Source: Glaciecola sp. HTCC2999 (GTDB lineage Bacteria > Pseudomonadota > Gammaproteobacteria > Enterobacterales > Alteromonadaceae). Taken from it: a DNA stretch of 58,281 bases. The position numbers and the translations under genes are program-made. The DNA is taken from positions 1 to 58,281 of the forward strand of contig CATECQ010000056.1 of the NCBI GenBank assembly GCA_949498985.1, read 5' to 3'. Below the pieces are notes generated by a model. The model was given only the letters and a program-made list of their open reading frames with translations. It did no database searches and was not told where the DNA came from. Positions 29,550-40,205 of the stretch are shown here, piece by piece; position 1 is the stretch's first letter, and each line of letters opens with the position of its first letter.

Positions 29550-30175
29550 GTTTTTCACCCCAAGCCCATATCTTATATTTGCATGGATTTTTAAGTTCAC
29601 CCATGTCAGCCAAAGCGCAACAAATGCGCATGTATTTGGCGAAGCATTTCCCGCATATACAAATGCATTCGCCGCAATTATCGGGAGTACCCAGTGAAGC
29701 GGTTGACCAAGCAACACAACGATTTATGGCGTTGCAGGAGGCATACGCAGCGCGTTTTATTGGCGTCATAGGCAGTTCTATGGGGGGATTTTTAACTACT
29801 CATTTATTAGAAAATGTGAGTACAGCGACCTTCAGGCCTAGAGGGATCTTAATTAATCCGGCGGTCGCTCCGCATCTTTTATTTCCTAACTATTTAGGGA
29901 CCCATACCAATCCCTACACCCAGCAAATATTTACTTTATCGGAGCAGGATCTTGATGCACTTGAAGTCTTATATATGCCGACCATTGATTATCCTGAACA
30001 GTTTCAAGTATGGTTAGAAACCGCCGATGAAGTACTAGACTATCGTCTGGCAGAAACGCTTTATGCCAATAGCGAACTGCGTATTACTCAAGGGGGAGAT
30101 CATAGCTTTCAGGGCTTTGCTGAAGCACTAGGTGATATTTGTGCGTTTCTGGCATGTGAAAGGTTTGCTCAATAG
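29546..30175 (+). CDS. yqiA: YqiA-type alpha/beta-hydrolase esterase
   Basis: A small cytoplasmic alpha/beta hydrolase; E. coli YqiA acts as an esterase on short acyl and palmitoyl-CoA substrates. LYLHGFLSSPMSAKAQ forms the oxyanion region and IGSSMGGF is the nucleophile elbow with the catalytic Ser. GGDHSFQGFAE near the C-terminus provides His. About 209 residues from the ATG at 29546, which overlaps the yqiB stop by four bases. A longer in-frame start at 29495 would run inside yqiB without support. In E. coli cpdA lies between yqiB and yqiA; here it is absent. Confidence 0.9.
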   Translation: MSFSPQAHILYLHGFLSSPMSAKAQQMRMYLAKHFPHIQMHSPQLSGVPSEAVDQATQRFMALQEAYAARFIGVIGSSMGGFLTTHLLENVSTATFRPRGILINPAVAPHLLFPNYLGTHTNPYTQQIFTLSEQDLDALEVLYMPTIDYPEQFQVWLETADEVLDYRLAETLYANSELRITQGGDHSFQGFAEALGDICAFLACERFAQ

Positions 30176-30249
30176 CACCGTACTTGGTAATATCAAAACA
30201 TAATAAATATGTTACCTGGGCTATTTAAATAGATAATACAAGCTCTTGA

Positions 30250-32166
<1,917 letters not shown>

Positions 32167-32168
32167 AG

Positions 32169-34529
32169 TCAGTTCTCTAAACGCCATACTTGCACATTAT
32201 ATCCAGATAAGGTGAATGTTATCTCACCAATATTATCACTAATAAGCGAGGTATTATTCGTCAACTCTTTTGACCATAATAATTCAAATACACTGTTATT
32301 GAGTGTGTGATTGACGGTAGCGACTGTATTCTGTTCTGTTAAGTTAATAGCTATTATTATCCGTTCATTATCTAATACAGACTCCCAGATTAAGATTGAT
32401 TCATTTGCATTAGTTAATGATTGCTTTAAACCAGTTGATAACACAGGGTATTGTTGGCGTAACCAATATAAATCCCGGTAAAAATGATAAAGACTATTAT
32501 TTTCTATTATTTGTGCTGTGACATTATGGGTTGCAGCATTGGCAGAAAGCCCTCTAAATAAAGTATTACTAGAACTAAACCCTGCGTTAACAGAATCATT
32601 GGTCCAGCTCATAGGCGTTCTCAATGAGGCGTCTGCTTGCATATTTATTCCTGCCAACATGCCAATCTCTTCACCATAGTAGGTAAATGGATTAGCTGAG
32701 AGTAGAAGATAAGCTGCAGCGGCAAGGCGGTATTGTTCAGGGTGTTGATTGAGTTGATTCGCCACTCGATTACCTGCAAAAAAATCATGATTCGCTAAAA
32801 TCAATGGCATGTTACTTAAGTTTGCATCGTTAATGACATTGATTAATGTGTCATTTGCACGGCCTTGTTTTACGCTATCTAAAATTGCATGACCGGCACT
32901 GAAATGAAACGCTTTACCACAGGAATTATCCAAAGCAAAAGCAGCAAATCCACTGGGGGCCTCACATACCATGTAAGCCTTGGGGTATTGTATAATAACA
33001 TCGCGCATTGCACGCATAACCATATGATTTTGTGGCTGGTCTTCTAGTCCAGATGGACCATTTTCTACCAGTACACCAACCGCATCAAAACGGAAACCAT
33101 CAACCCCTCGATTTAACCAAAACGCAAGATTATGTTGGTGGTATTCGATAACCTCTGGATTTAATAAATTAAAATCAGGCATGCGAGAAGTAAATGCGCC
33201 ATAGAAATTACCACCTAGCCCTGTTCGCCATGGACTACGTCCCCATAAAGACCAATTTGTAGGAATGCTATCACGCCAAATAAACCAGTCACGTAATCGA
33301 TGATTGGGACTAGAACTGGCATCTAAAAAAATGGGATTAAGATAACTGGTATGGTTGATCAGATAATCAATAACTATAGCAATACCACGGCTATTGGCTT
33401 CACTTATTAAGCGGTCAAAATCTCCTAAGGTCCCATAGTCAGACTCAATCTTGCGATAGTCCTGGGTTTCATAACCATGGTCATTATCCGAGCTTTCCAT
33501 AATGGGCATAAGCCATAACCCAGTAATACCCAATGATTGAAGGTAATCGAGTTGCTCAATTAATCCATTAATATCGCCAATCCCGTCACCATCTGAGTCT
33601 TTATAGCCGCGAACATAAATTTCCATAAAATTAGCATTATCTTGCCAGTTATCTGCCAGTGCATTAGTTGGCACTGAAATACTCACTGGACTCATGTCAA
33701 TTGCTGTTACCGCATTACCAGTACGCGCTTGCACCTCAGCAAAAGCAGCTCTTGCGACAGCTTCGTCTGAGAAAGGCTCTGCATTCACACCGGAAATATT
33801 TAATGCAGTATCTTCGACGACCCATACTTCGGTTCCAAAGGTGTCAGGGATGACTCGTAAATCATAAGCAGGACTTTTTATATCGCCAAAATGCACAATG
33901 AAATTGAAATATTCGCTCCCATCGACAAACGGTACTTCAAACACTGCATAGTCATTTTCCACTCGTGTAAGAGGTCTAGGGTCTGCCCAAAGAGTCGCAA
34001 TCCCAGGTGAAATTGCACTGCCCCATAAATGTAACCCCCACACATCGTATTGACCTGAGGTATGTAAAAAGTGAATTTTCATTACCTTCGAAATTTCAGG
34101 AGGTTGCGAAGGGCTAACTGGATCGGGTTGTGTGCTTGGCAGATTCGTCACATTAATGACTAAGTTTTGCGAAGTGCTTGATGTACCGTCAGAGACTTTG
34201 AGTAGAGCTTGATAATTGGTATTTGTGGGAGCTGTAAACGTAAATTGTGTCGTAGTCACGCAATTCGAAATGGATTGAGAGAGAGAGATTCCACCAGATA
34301 TCGATATACTGCAACTAAGATTAGTTTGTTGTGCGTCAGTGACACGCCAAGTCAAAGTAACCCGACCATTGTCACTAATAGTGCGCGTTAAAAAACTATC
34401 AATGGTAGGAGCTGTATTTTGAGGCGATAGAGGGGCGGCTGATGTGGTATTGGATGTATTGCCGCTTCCACCACAGCCCGCTAATACCAAAATTATACCA
34501 CTTACGAGTAACTTACTTAGTATGCTCAT
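32169..34529 (-). CDS. Alpha-amylase-family (GH13) lipoprotein with CBM41-like domain
   Basis: A starch or alpha-glucan hydrolase predicted to be anchored in the envelope. The signal MSILSKLLVSGIILVLAGC gives lipidated Cys19, followed by a Gly/Ser/Asn-rich linker. An Ig-like region (about 45-135) precedes a CBM41-like domain (about 148-240; MKIHFLHTSGQYDVWGLHLW) of the kind found in pullulanases. Next is the GH13 barrel (about 300-690), with DYLINH, nucleophile Asp482 in GFRFDAVG, acid Glu523 in MVCEAP and Asp582 in NHD. A C-terminal beta domain closes it. I moved the start from 34589 to 34529 to give the lipoprotein signal. Exact substrate is open. Confidence 0.88.
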   Translation of the reverse strand: MSILSKLLVSGIILVLAGCGGSGNTSNTTSAAPLSPQNTAPTIDSFLTRTISDNGRVTLTWRVTDAQQTNLSCSISISGGISLSQSISNCVTTTQFTFTAPTNTNYQALLKVSDGTSSTSQNLVINVTNLPSTQPDPVSPSQPPEISKVMKIHFLHTSGQYDVWGLHLWGSAISPGIATLWADPRPLTRVENDYAVFEVPFVDGSEYFNFIVHFGDIKSPAYDLRVIPDTFGTEVWVVEDTALNISGVNAEPFSDEAVARAAFAEVQARTGNAVTAIDMSPVSISVPTNALADNWQDNANFMEIYVRGYKDSDGDGIGDINGLIEQLDYLQSLGITGLWLMPIMESSDNDHGYETQDYRKIESDYGTLGDFDRLISEANSRGIAIVIDYLINHTSYLNPIFLDASSSPNHRLRDWFIWRDSIPTNWSLWGRSPWRTGLGGNFYGAFTSRMPDFNLLNPEVIEYHQHNLAFWLNRGVDGFRFDAVGVLVENGPSGLEDQPQNHMVMRAMRDVIIQYPKAYMVCEAPSGFAAFALDNSCGKAFHFSAGHAILDSVKQGRANDTLINVINDANLSNMPLILANHDFFAGNRVANQLNQHPEQYRLAAAAYLLLSANPFTYYGEEIGMLAGINMQADASLRTPMSWTNDSVNAGFSSSNTLFRGLSANAATHNVTAQIIENNSLYHFYRDLYWLRQQYPVLSTGLKQSLTNANESILIWESVLDNERIIIAINLTEQNTVATVNHTLNNSVFELLWSKELTNNTSLISDNIGEITFTLSGYNVQVWRLEN

Positions 34530-34649
34530 AATCACGATTATCAAATGACTTAATTTTCCCATAGTACTAAGGAGTGATGCATAAGCCAAGAATCTTCGTT
34601 AGACTATCTATGTTGAGCTGTTTATAATCGTTCTCACACACATGCAGCA

Positions 34650-36794
34650 ATGAGAAATATCATGGATATGACAGTTCAAACCTCATCCAACATACGATTA
34701 ATGGTTAAGTCTTTATTTGTCAGTTATGTGATAATTAGCCTGTTTGGATGTGGTGGGGGAACCAGTAATAATACTATTGACACTGATAACAATCCTCCAG
34801 TCGTAGCCCCTCAAGTCAATCCGACTGATATTTCAGCTAGTGTATTAAAGCCAGCTACACCAGCTTCATTTGGCCGATTACTAAAAAACGGTTTATATTA
34901 CAATAATTTCCAAACATCGAATGTCGTTAATGCTGTTGCCTCTGATAGTTTAGCTTCAGAAGTATCAGCTCCTGCAAGTGATAGCACAGATAATTTTTCA
35001 CAAACCATCACCCAAGAAGAGGGTGTTGATGAAATGGATATCATGAAGTTTGATGGTCACTATCTTTATGTATTAGATCGTTTCTCTAATGCTGAAACGA
35101 CTACAGCAGCAAAACAAATAACTCCTCAATCATTCACATCGCCTGCGCTACCTGATAACGAAAATACTGCAGAAGTCATTCGTGTACTACAACGCGAAAA
35201 TGATCAAAGCCTCACTGAGATATCTCGTATTCAAAGCGGAATGACATCGGAAAATGGATATTTTAGTGTCCGCGGTATGTTTTTACGTGATGAACAGCTG
35301 ATTGTTATTGGTGGTGGGTATGAATTTATCAATAATCAAAACCAAGGCATCTGGTGGTACGGTGATAATCAAGTCACGCTCGATATTATTGATACTAGTT
35401 CTCCATCAACTCCTATAACAACTAAAAAAATGACCATTGAAGGTCAATCGATTCGTTCGCGTCGTATTGATAATTATTTGCTGATAGTCACTTCTTTTTT
35501 ACCACAGCTTGATGGGATCAGTATCGATAACTCGACAGTGGCAGCTAAGTTATCGGGCTTTGATGCGATACAAGCAATCAATACTGATGCACTCATACCT
35601 AGAATCATGACGCGAGAGCCTGTTACTAATGAAGTATTGACATCAGCACCGCTGTTTGACGCGAATGATTGTTATATTCCCCAAGACGCCGATAACCTCG
35701 ATAGTGCGACAGGAATCATTTCAATGACAATGGTGAATTTAGATGATCCGACACAAATCCAAACGACGTGTATTAATGGACTGTATGATGATGTCTATGT
35801 GACTACAGATGACATTTTTATACATGCCAATATACCTGCGTACGATGAAAATAATAATCGCTCTTTAGATAGTACCTTGATCCATCATTTTGCCCGTACG
35901 ACCTCAATGTTTAGCTATAATGGCACCATCGAACTGAATGGTACGTTAGGTTGGGAAAACAAAAATCTTCGTCTAAGTGCTACCGATACGCATTTGCGTG
36001 CGGTGACCAGTGAAATGCGTATGGATGAGAATGATCGTTTTGATCATTCATTGTATATGATTAGCCTTTCGGCAAATGACCGTCGTTTATCGATTAGTGC
36101 TCAATTACCTAATAACAATGCACCAGCAGAGTTAGGTAAACCTAATGAGGACATTAAGGCGGTGCGGTATTTTGGTGATAAGGCATTTATAGTGACATTT
36201 GAAACTATTGACCCATTATACGTCATTGATGTGTCCAACCCATTTGCACCGGTCGTTACCGGCGAGTTAGAAATGCCCGGGTATTCGTCTTATTTGCATC
36301 CCATTAATGAGCAATTTATTTTAGGTATTGGTCAAAATGTACCTGCAGTTGGCTTTGATGTAGTGCCTAGCTTAGTTAATGCTAATGAATTTGGGGCAAA
36401 GGTTGCATTATTTGATGTCTCAGGCATTCCCCGTATTGTGAACGAATTCGTGTTTGCCGATAGTTATTCGCCTGCTGAGTTTGATTATCATGCACTGACC
36501 TATCTAGCTAAATCAGATGTGGAGCATATATTTGCGATGCCTATGCAGGGATGGACAATGAATGACATGGTTTGGTTACCCGATAATCGACTGGAAATTT
36601 TTGAGGTTGATCTGAGTGGAAATGCCAGCATGTCAAATTCAATGACCGTTCGTCCCCCAGATAAAGATGTTAACTATTACTGGGCATCAGAAGATCGAGC
36701 TGTGGTCATAGGTGATACAATTTATTATGTGAAACGTGGTCAAGTTTGGCAAACTTCATTTAACAATCCATTAGTCATCAACGGTCCGTATTAA
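34650..36794 (+). CDS. Beta-propeller domain lipoprotein (PF09826/COG4880 type)
   Basis: A 714-residue envelope protein. The N-terminus has a hydrophobic stretch ending in lipobox ISLFGC (Cys34), then a Gly/Ser/Asn linker. The family marker QEEGVDEMDIMKFDG (near 125-140) opens the beta-propeller, whose blades include RLDNYLLIVTS-like strands and AVRYFGDKAFIVTF plus DPLYVIDVSNP near the end. Family members are secreted and mostly of unknown function. An internal Met18 at 34701 may be the true start, as it gives a shorter lipoprotein signal. The following gene begins five bases after the stop, indicating one transcript. No enzyme motif is visible. Confidence 0.78.
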   Translation: MRNIMDMTVQTSSNIRLMVKSLFVSYVIISLFGCGGGTSNNTIDTDNNPPVVAPQVNPTDISASVLKPATPASFGRLLKNGLYYNNFQTSNVVNAVASDSLASEVSAPASDSTDNFSQTITQEEGVDEMDIMKFDGHYLYVLDRFSNAETTTAAKQITPQSFTSPALPDNENTAEVIRVLQRENDQSLTEISRIQSGMTSENGYFSVRGMFLRDEQLIVIGGGYEFINNQNQGIWWYGDNQVTLDIIDTSSPSTPITTKKMTIEGQSIRSRRIDNYLLIVTSFLPQLDGISIDNSTVAAKLSGFDAIQAINTDALIPRIMTREPVTNEVLTSAPLFDANDCYIPQDADNLDSATGIISMTMVNLDDPTQIQTTCINGLYDDVYVTTDDIFIHANIPAYDENNNRSLDSTLIHHFARTTSMFSYNGTIELNGTLGWENKNLRLSATDTHLRAVTSEMRMDENDRFDHSLYMISLSANDRRLSISAQLPNNNAPAELGKPNEDIKAVRYFGDKAFIVTFETIDPLYVIDVSNPFAPVVTGELEMPGYSSYLHPINEQFILGIGQNVPAVGFDVVPSLVNANEFGAKVALFDVSGIPRIVNEFVFADSYSPAEFDYHALTYLAKSDVEHIFAMPMQGWTMNDMVWLPDNRLEIFEVDLSGNASMSNSMTVRPPDKDVNYYWASEDRAVVIGDTIYYVKRGQVWQTSFNNPLVINGPY

Positions 36795-36798
36795 CGCT

Positions 36799-38070
36799 GT
36801 GTTTTCATTTTTATACCGTACCCTCATCTTTATTGGGGTCATTCTTTTATGTATTCACTTCCTAGTGCTTTCGGCCGTTCCGACGGTTGTGATTTCGTCT
36901 GCTCAACAAGTCGATAATGCTCAAAGTGTGAATGATTTATTGGATGATGTGTCTAATGTTCTGTATCAAAAGCACCTAGGCCATCAGATTACTCTTTCTG
37001 AAGCTCAAGCGCATAGTCTGTTAGGCTTTATGCAGCGAGCGTATCCGTCATTCAGTGGGAACATACAATTGAATCGAGGTAAGGGCGAACTGGATATCAG
37101 TGTGGCTGTCCCTCAATGGTTCACTGTACGGTTTCTTAACCTTCGATTAGTGTTAAATTCGAATCGTTATGTAGATATTGAAAGTCTTTCCTTGGGTAAG
37201 ATTTCGCTTCCAGGGAACAGTGTGTTGAAGTTAGTCACGTGGCTGGTGAATACCTATACCAATAGTACGATTGCAGCACAAGCACAAGCACAGATTAATG
37301 AAGTGATCTTTAATCCCGAAAATGTATCCGTCTCTATATTACCGATGCAACAGTTTTTGAAAGACTTAAAACGGGTCCGTGAGAGCATACATTTTGGTGG
37401 GGATCCAAGTCTAGGGTTACGTATAAATCATTATTTGAATTTTTTAATGAATGAACAAAGTATTCCTAAAAGTCACTCGAATTCATTGTCTTTGTATGTA
37501 CGAGAAGTCCTACTTGAAGCTCAAATACAGAGTACCCTAGAGACAGCACATTTAGAGAATGAAGCCGCAATATTCGCACTTGCGATTTATGCAGGTAATC
37601 CACGCTTTGCTAATTTTTTAGGTGTTATACCACCACAAAAACAACAAATATTATCTGGTAAATTTATTCCGACGTTAGCTTCAAGAAGAGACTTATCACA
37701 ACACTTCATTTTTTCAGCTGCGATAAAACTCCTATCAGATCAAGGTGCGACAGTGGCTATTGGAGAGTTCAAAGAACTTATGGATAGAGTTTCGACGGGT
37801 AGCGGATATAGTTTTGTGGATTTAGCTGCAGATAAAGCCGGAGTGGTTTTCGCAGATTATCTAACTCATCCTGATACCGCATCGGTTGCTCAACATCGAT
37901 TAGCGCAAAGTGCTAGTGAAGCGATTTTCTTCCCGATGATTGAACACTTACCGGAGGGACTCAATACTGATGCATTTGCTCAAACATTTACTGCCGTAGA
38001 CTCTCCAGAGTACCAAGCTATGATTGATAATATTCAAGCGCGCTTAAAAGAATTATCCCTTTATCATTAA
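36799..38070 (+). CDS. Membrane-anchored protein of unknown function, coupled to the beta-propeller gene
   Basis: I do not recognise this 423-residue protein. It starts with GTG at 36799, four bases after the propeller stop. Residues 5-28 form one membrane anchor or uncleaved signal. Residues 60-140 alternate beta strands with conserved small residues (SFSGNIQLNRGKGELDISV, LNLRLVLNSN), reminiscent of lipid-binding-like envelope proteins. The rest is helical and carries a distinctive block, RRDLSQHFIFSAAIKLL, then TGSGYSFVDLAADKAG (about 333-348). No catalytic residues stand out. Topology suggests a large periplasmic part. Its tie to the propeller lipoprotein is the only functional clue. Confidence 0.65.
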   Translation: MFSFLYRTLIFIGVILLCIHFLVLSAVPTVVISSAQQVDNAQSVNDLLDDVSNVLYQKHLGHQITLSEAQAHSLLGFMQRAYPSFSGNIQLNRGKGELDISVAVPQWFTVRFLNLRLVLNSNRYVDIESLSLGKISLPGNSVLKLVTWLVNTYTNSTIAAQAQAQINEVIFNPENVSVSILPMQQFLKDLKRVRESIHFGGDPSLGLRINHYLNFLMNEQSIPKSHSNSLSLYVREVLLEAQIQSTLETAHLENEAAIFALAIYAGNPRFANFLGVIPPQKQQILSGKFIPTLASRRDLSQHFIFSAAIKLLSDQGATVAIGEFKELMDRVSTGSGYSFVDLAADKAGVVFADYLTHPDTASVAQHRLAQSASEAIFFPMIEHLPEGLNTDAFAQTFTAVDSPEYQAMIDNIQARLKELSLYH

Positions 38071-38085
38071 CTTGAGATAAATGGA

Positions 38086-38406
38086 TTAAAGAGTCGTTTT
38101 AAATTGAGTCAGTGTGGCAAGTAATGCTTCTATTTGGCGAACAATGAGGGTGAGCTGAGGTTCAACATCACTTATGTCAATCTTCTCAAAGTCATTAGCA
38201 ATAAAGGTATCCATATTGCTCGCGACTTCTTGAACATAAGGTTCAAAACGTTTTGCACGGGTAGTAAATGGGCTATTTTCAGCAAAAATGGTCGCAAATT
38301 TGCCCTTACCTTGCTGTTGTAATTGGTTTAAAGCATTATCTGCATCGATTGCTTTGCGGTAGACGATTTGCAGATTATCTTTGAGTTTGTCGAGTACATT
38401 TTGCAT
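38086..38406 (-). CDS. Small helical protein, possibly a short PriC-like protein
   Basis: A 106-residue, mostly helical protein without signal or membrane segment. The stretch FTTRAKRFEPYVQEVASN followed by VRQIEALLATL resembles the N-terminal half of PriC (E. coli FQTRA...EAGDNL...QLEAI), the restart primosome protein, in spacing and key residues. PriC is normally about 175 residues, so this would be a half-length form. The match is faint and by eye, so the primosome role is only a suggestion. It ends 15 bases from the convergent upstream gene and lies alone before epmB. Confidence 0.55.
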   Translation of the reverse strand: MQNVLDKLKDNLQIVYRKAIDADNALNQLQQQGKGKFATIFAENSPFTTRAKRFEPYVQEVASNMDTFIANDFEKIDISDVEPQLTLIVRQIEALLATLTQFKTTL

Positions 38407-38544
38407 AGAAATATCACGTTATAAAAAATAATGGGTAAAGTTTATCATAAGATATTCATGGACATGATACCTGTTTGCAGCATTTTTCCGATGTTCTCTT
38501 AAGAAGATATTCCGTCTCAAATACGTTGGCCGGCACACACGTTC

Positions 38545-39603
38545 TTATTTGTTCTTGTACAAACCCAAATCGACAGGCGTTTTACTCGATTCTCCTCCAA
38601 TTTCTCTGACTAACTTGGGCACCATATAGCCTGATTGTTGGCTGATCACTTGACGCATGATGTTTACCGCACGCTCATCACTGATGGCAAAATGTGCAGC
38701 GCCTTGGACTTTATCAAACATGTGTAAATAATAGGGTTGGATCCGTGCACTAAATAGAGCTTCATTCAACGTAATTTGTGTCTCAACGGAGTCATTGATC
38801 CCCTTTAAGAATACGGCTTGGTTGAGTACTGTGATACCGGCATTACATAATAAGTCGACTTTTTGAATCAGTTCACTGGATATTTCGTTAGGATGGTTGA
38901 TATGCAGAACGATAATAATCTGCTTAGACGATTTTTTTAAAGCTGTTAATAAGTTTTGTGTCACTCTATATGGAAGCACGACAGGCAATCGGGTATGTAA
39001 GCGAATACGTTTTATGGCAGGTATCGTCTCTATTTGTTCACATATCCACGCAATATAATCGTCATTAGCCATTAATGGATCGCCGCCAGATAAGATAACT
39101 TCGTCAATATTACTATCGGTGTTGATTTGCTCAAATACGGCTAACCAATCTTGTTTATTATTATGGTGCTGATCATAGGGGAAATGACGTCTAAAGCAGT
39201 ATCGACAATTTATTGCGCAGCCCCCTCTGAGCATCAATAACACGCGATTTTGATACTTATGTAACATACCTTTGGTAGACTGTTTAATATTATCTATGAC
39301 TTGCTCTTCGAGCGGATCAGTAGAGAACTCCGGATCGATGATGAACTCATCTGCCATTGGCATGACTTGCTTTAACAGTGGATCATTGAGATCTTGACGG
39401 GTCATTAAGTCAACAAAAAAACGAGGCACTCGAAGAGCAAATAGTGAACGTGCACGATGATGATGCTCAAAGTCAGATGCGTTGAAGCCAAGATAGTCGA
39501 GTAATGTTTCTGGCGAATTGAAGCCATTTGCTAATTCTTTTTGCCAGTTAGGCTCTACAGGTTGCTGTTTTTTGTGTATATTATGCACCGTTAAACCAAT
39601 CAT
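38545..39603 (-). CDS. epmB: EF-P (R)-beta-lysine-forming aminomutase EpmB
   Basis: A radical-SAM, PLP-dependent lysine 2,3-aminomutase that makes (R)-beta-lysine for modification of elongation factor P. The iron-sulfur motif CxxxCxxC is Cys129, Cys133 and Cys136 in [17 protein letters not shown]. The aminomutase-family [13 protein letters not shown] and [12 protein letters not shown]-type strands follow. Length is 352 against 342 in E. coli. It is divergent from efp with only 20 bases between the start codons, so each promoter must lie in the other gene or overlap it. EpmA is two genes away, completing the pathway. Confidence 0.95.
   Translation of the reverse strand: MIGLTVHNIHKKQQPVEPNWQKELANGFNSPETLLDYLGFNASDFEHHHRARSLFALRVPRFFVDLMTRQDLNDPLLKQVMPMADEFIIDPEFSTDPLEEQVIDNIKQSTKGMLHKYQNRVLLMLRGGCAINCRYCFRRHFPYDQHHNNKQDWLAVFEQINTDSNIDEVILSGGDPLMANDDYIAWICEQIETIPAIKRIRLHTRLPVVLPYRVTQNLLTALKKSSKQIIIVLHINHPNEISSELIQKVDLLCNAGITVLNQAVFLKGINDSVETQITLNEALFSARIQPYYLHMFDKVQGAAHFAISDERAVNIMRQVISQQSGYMVPKLVREIGGESSKTPVDLGLYKNK
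39554..39582 (+). promoter_or_regulatory. Candidate sigma-70 promoter for efp, inside the epmB start region
   Basis: TCTACA (39554-39559) and TATATT (39577-39582) lie 17 bases apart, giving four and five matches to the sigma-70 consensus. The predicted start is near 39589, leaving a leader of about 35 bases before the efp ATG. The site is inside the first codons of the divergent epmB gene, as it must be with a 20-base gap. Confidence 0.4.
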
Positions 39604-39623
39604 TTAGTGAAATTAGAGGAATT

Positions 39624-40196
39624 ATGGCGAATTTTAGCACCAATGAGTTCAAAGCAGGACTAAAAATTATGCTTGATGGCGAACCGTGTAATATTTTAGA
39701 AAATGAATATGTAAAACCCGGGAAAGGACAAGCGTTTAACCGCGTCAAAATTCGTAAACTGATTTCAGCTAAAGTACTAGAAAAAACCTTTCGTTCAGGT
39801 GAATCTGTAGAAGGGGCTGATGTTATGGATACTGAACTTGCCTATTTATACACGGATGGGGAGTTTTGGCACTTTATGAATAACGAAACGTTTGAACAAG
39901 TTGCTGCAGATGCCAAAGCGTTAGGCGATAATGTCAAATGGTTAGTAGAAAATGATGTATGTACCATCACCTTATGGAATGGCTCTCCCATTGTTGTTAC
40001 GCCACCTAATTTTGTTGAGATAGAGATTACTGAAACGGATCCTGGTTTAAAAGGTGATACGGCAGGGACGGGGGGTAAACCTGCTACATTAGCAACAGGA
40101 GCCGTTGTTCGTGTGCCGCTTTTTGTACAAACAGGCGAAGTCATCAAAGTTGATACTCGTAATGGCGAGTATGTATCTCGCGCAAGCAAGGCATAA
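39624..40196 (+). CDS. efp: Translation elongation factor P
   Basis: EF-P relieves ribosomes stalled at polyproline stretches. The modified residue Lys34 sits in KPGKGQA (31-37), the loop that EpmA beta-lysylates. Three beta-barrel domains fit the 190 residues, and the C-terminus contains the conserved [23 protein letters not shown] block in pieces. GAGGAA precedes the ATG. epmB is divergent 20 bases away and epmA starts ten bases downstream, so all three genes of the EF-P modification pathway are together. That clustering supports Lys34 modification here rather than rhamnosylation, which needs Arg. Confidence 0.97.
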   Translation: MANFSTNEFKAGLKIMLDGEPCNILENEYVKPGKGQAFNRVKIRKLISAKVLEKTFRSGESVEGADVMDTELAYLYTDGEFWHFMNNETFEQVAADAKALGDNVKWLVENDVCTITLWNGSPIVVTPPNFVEIEITETDPGLKGDTAGTGGKPATLATGAVVRVPLFVQTGEVIKVDTRNGEYVSRASKA

Positions 40197-40205
40197 TATA
40201 CATTT

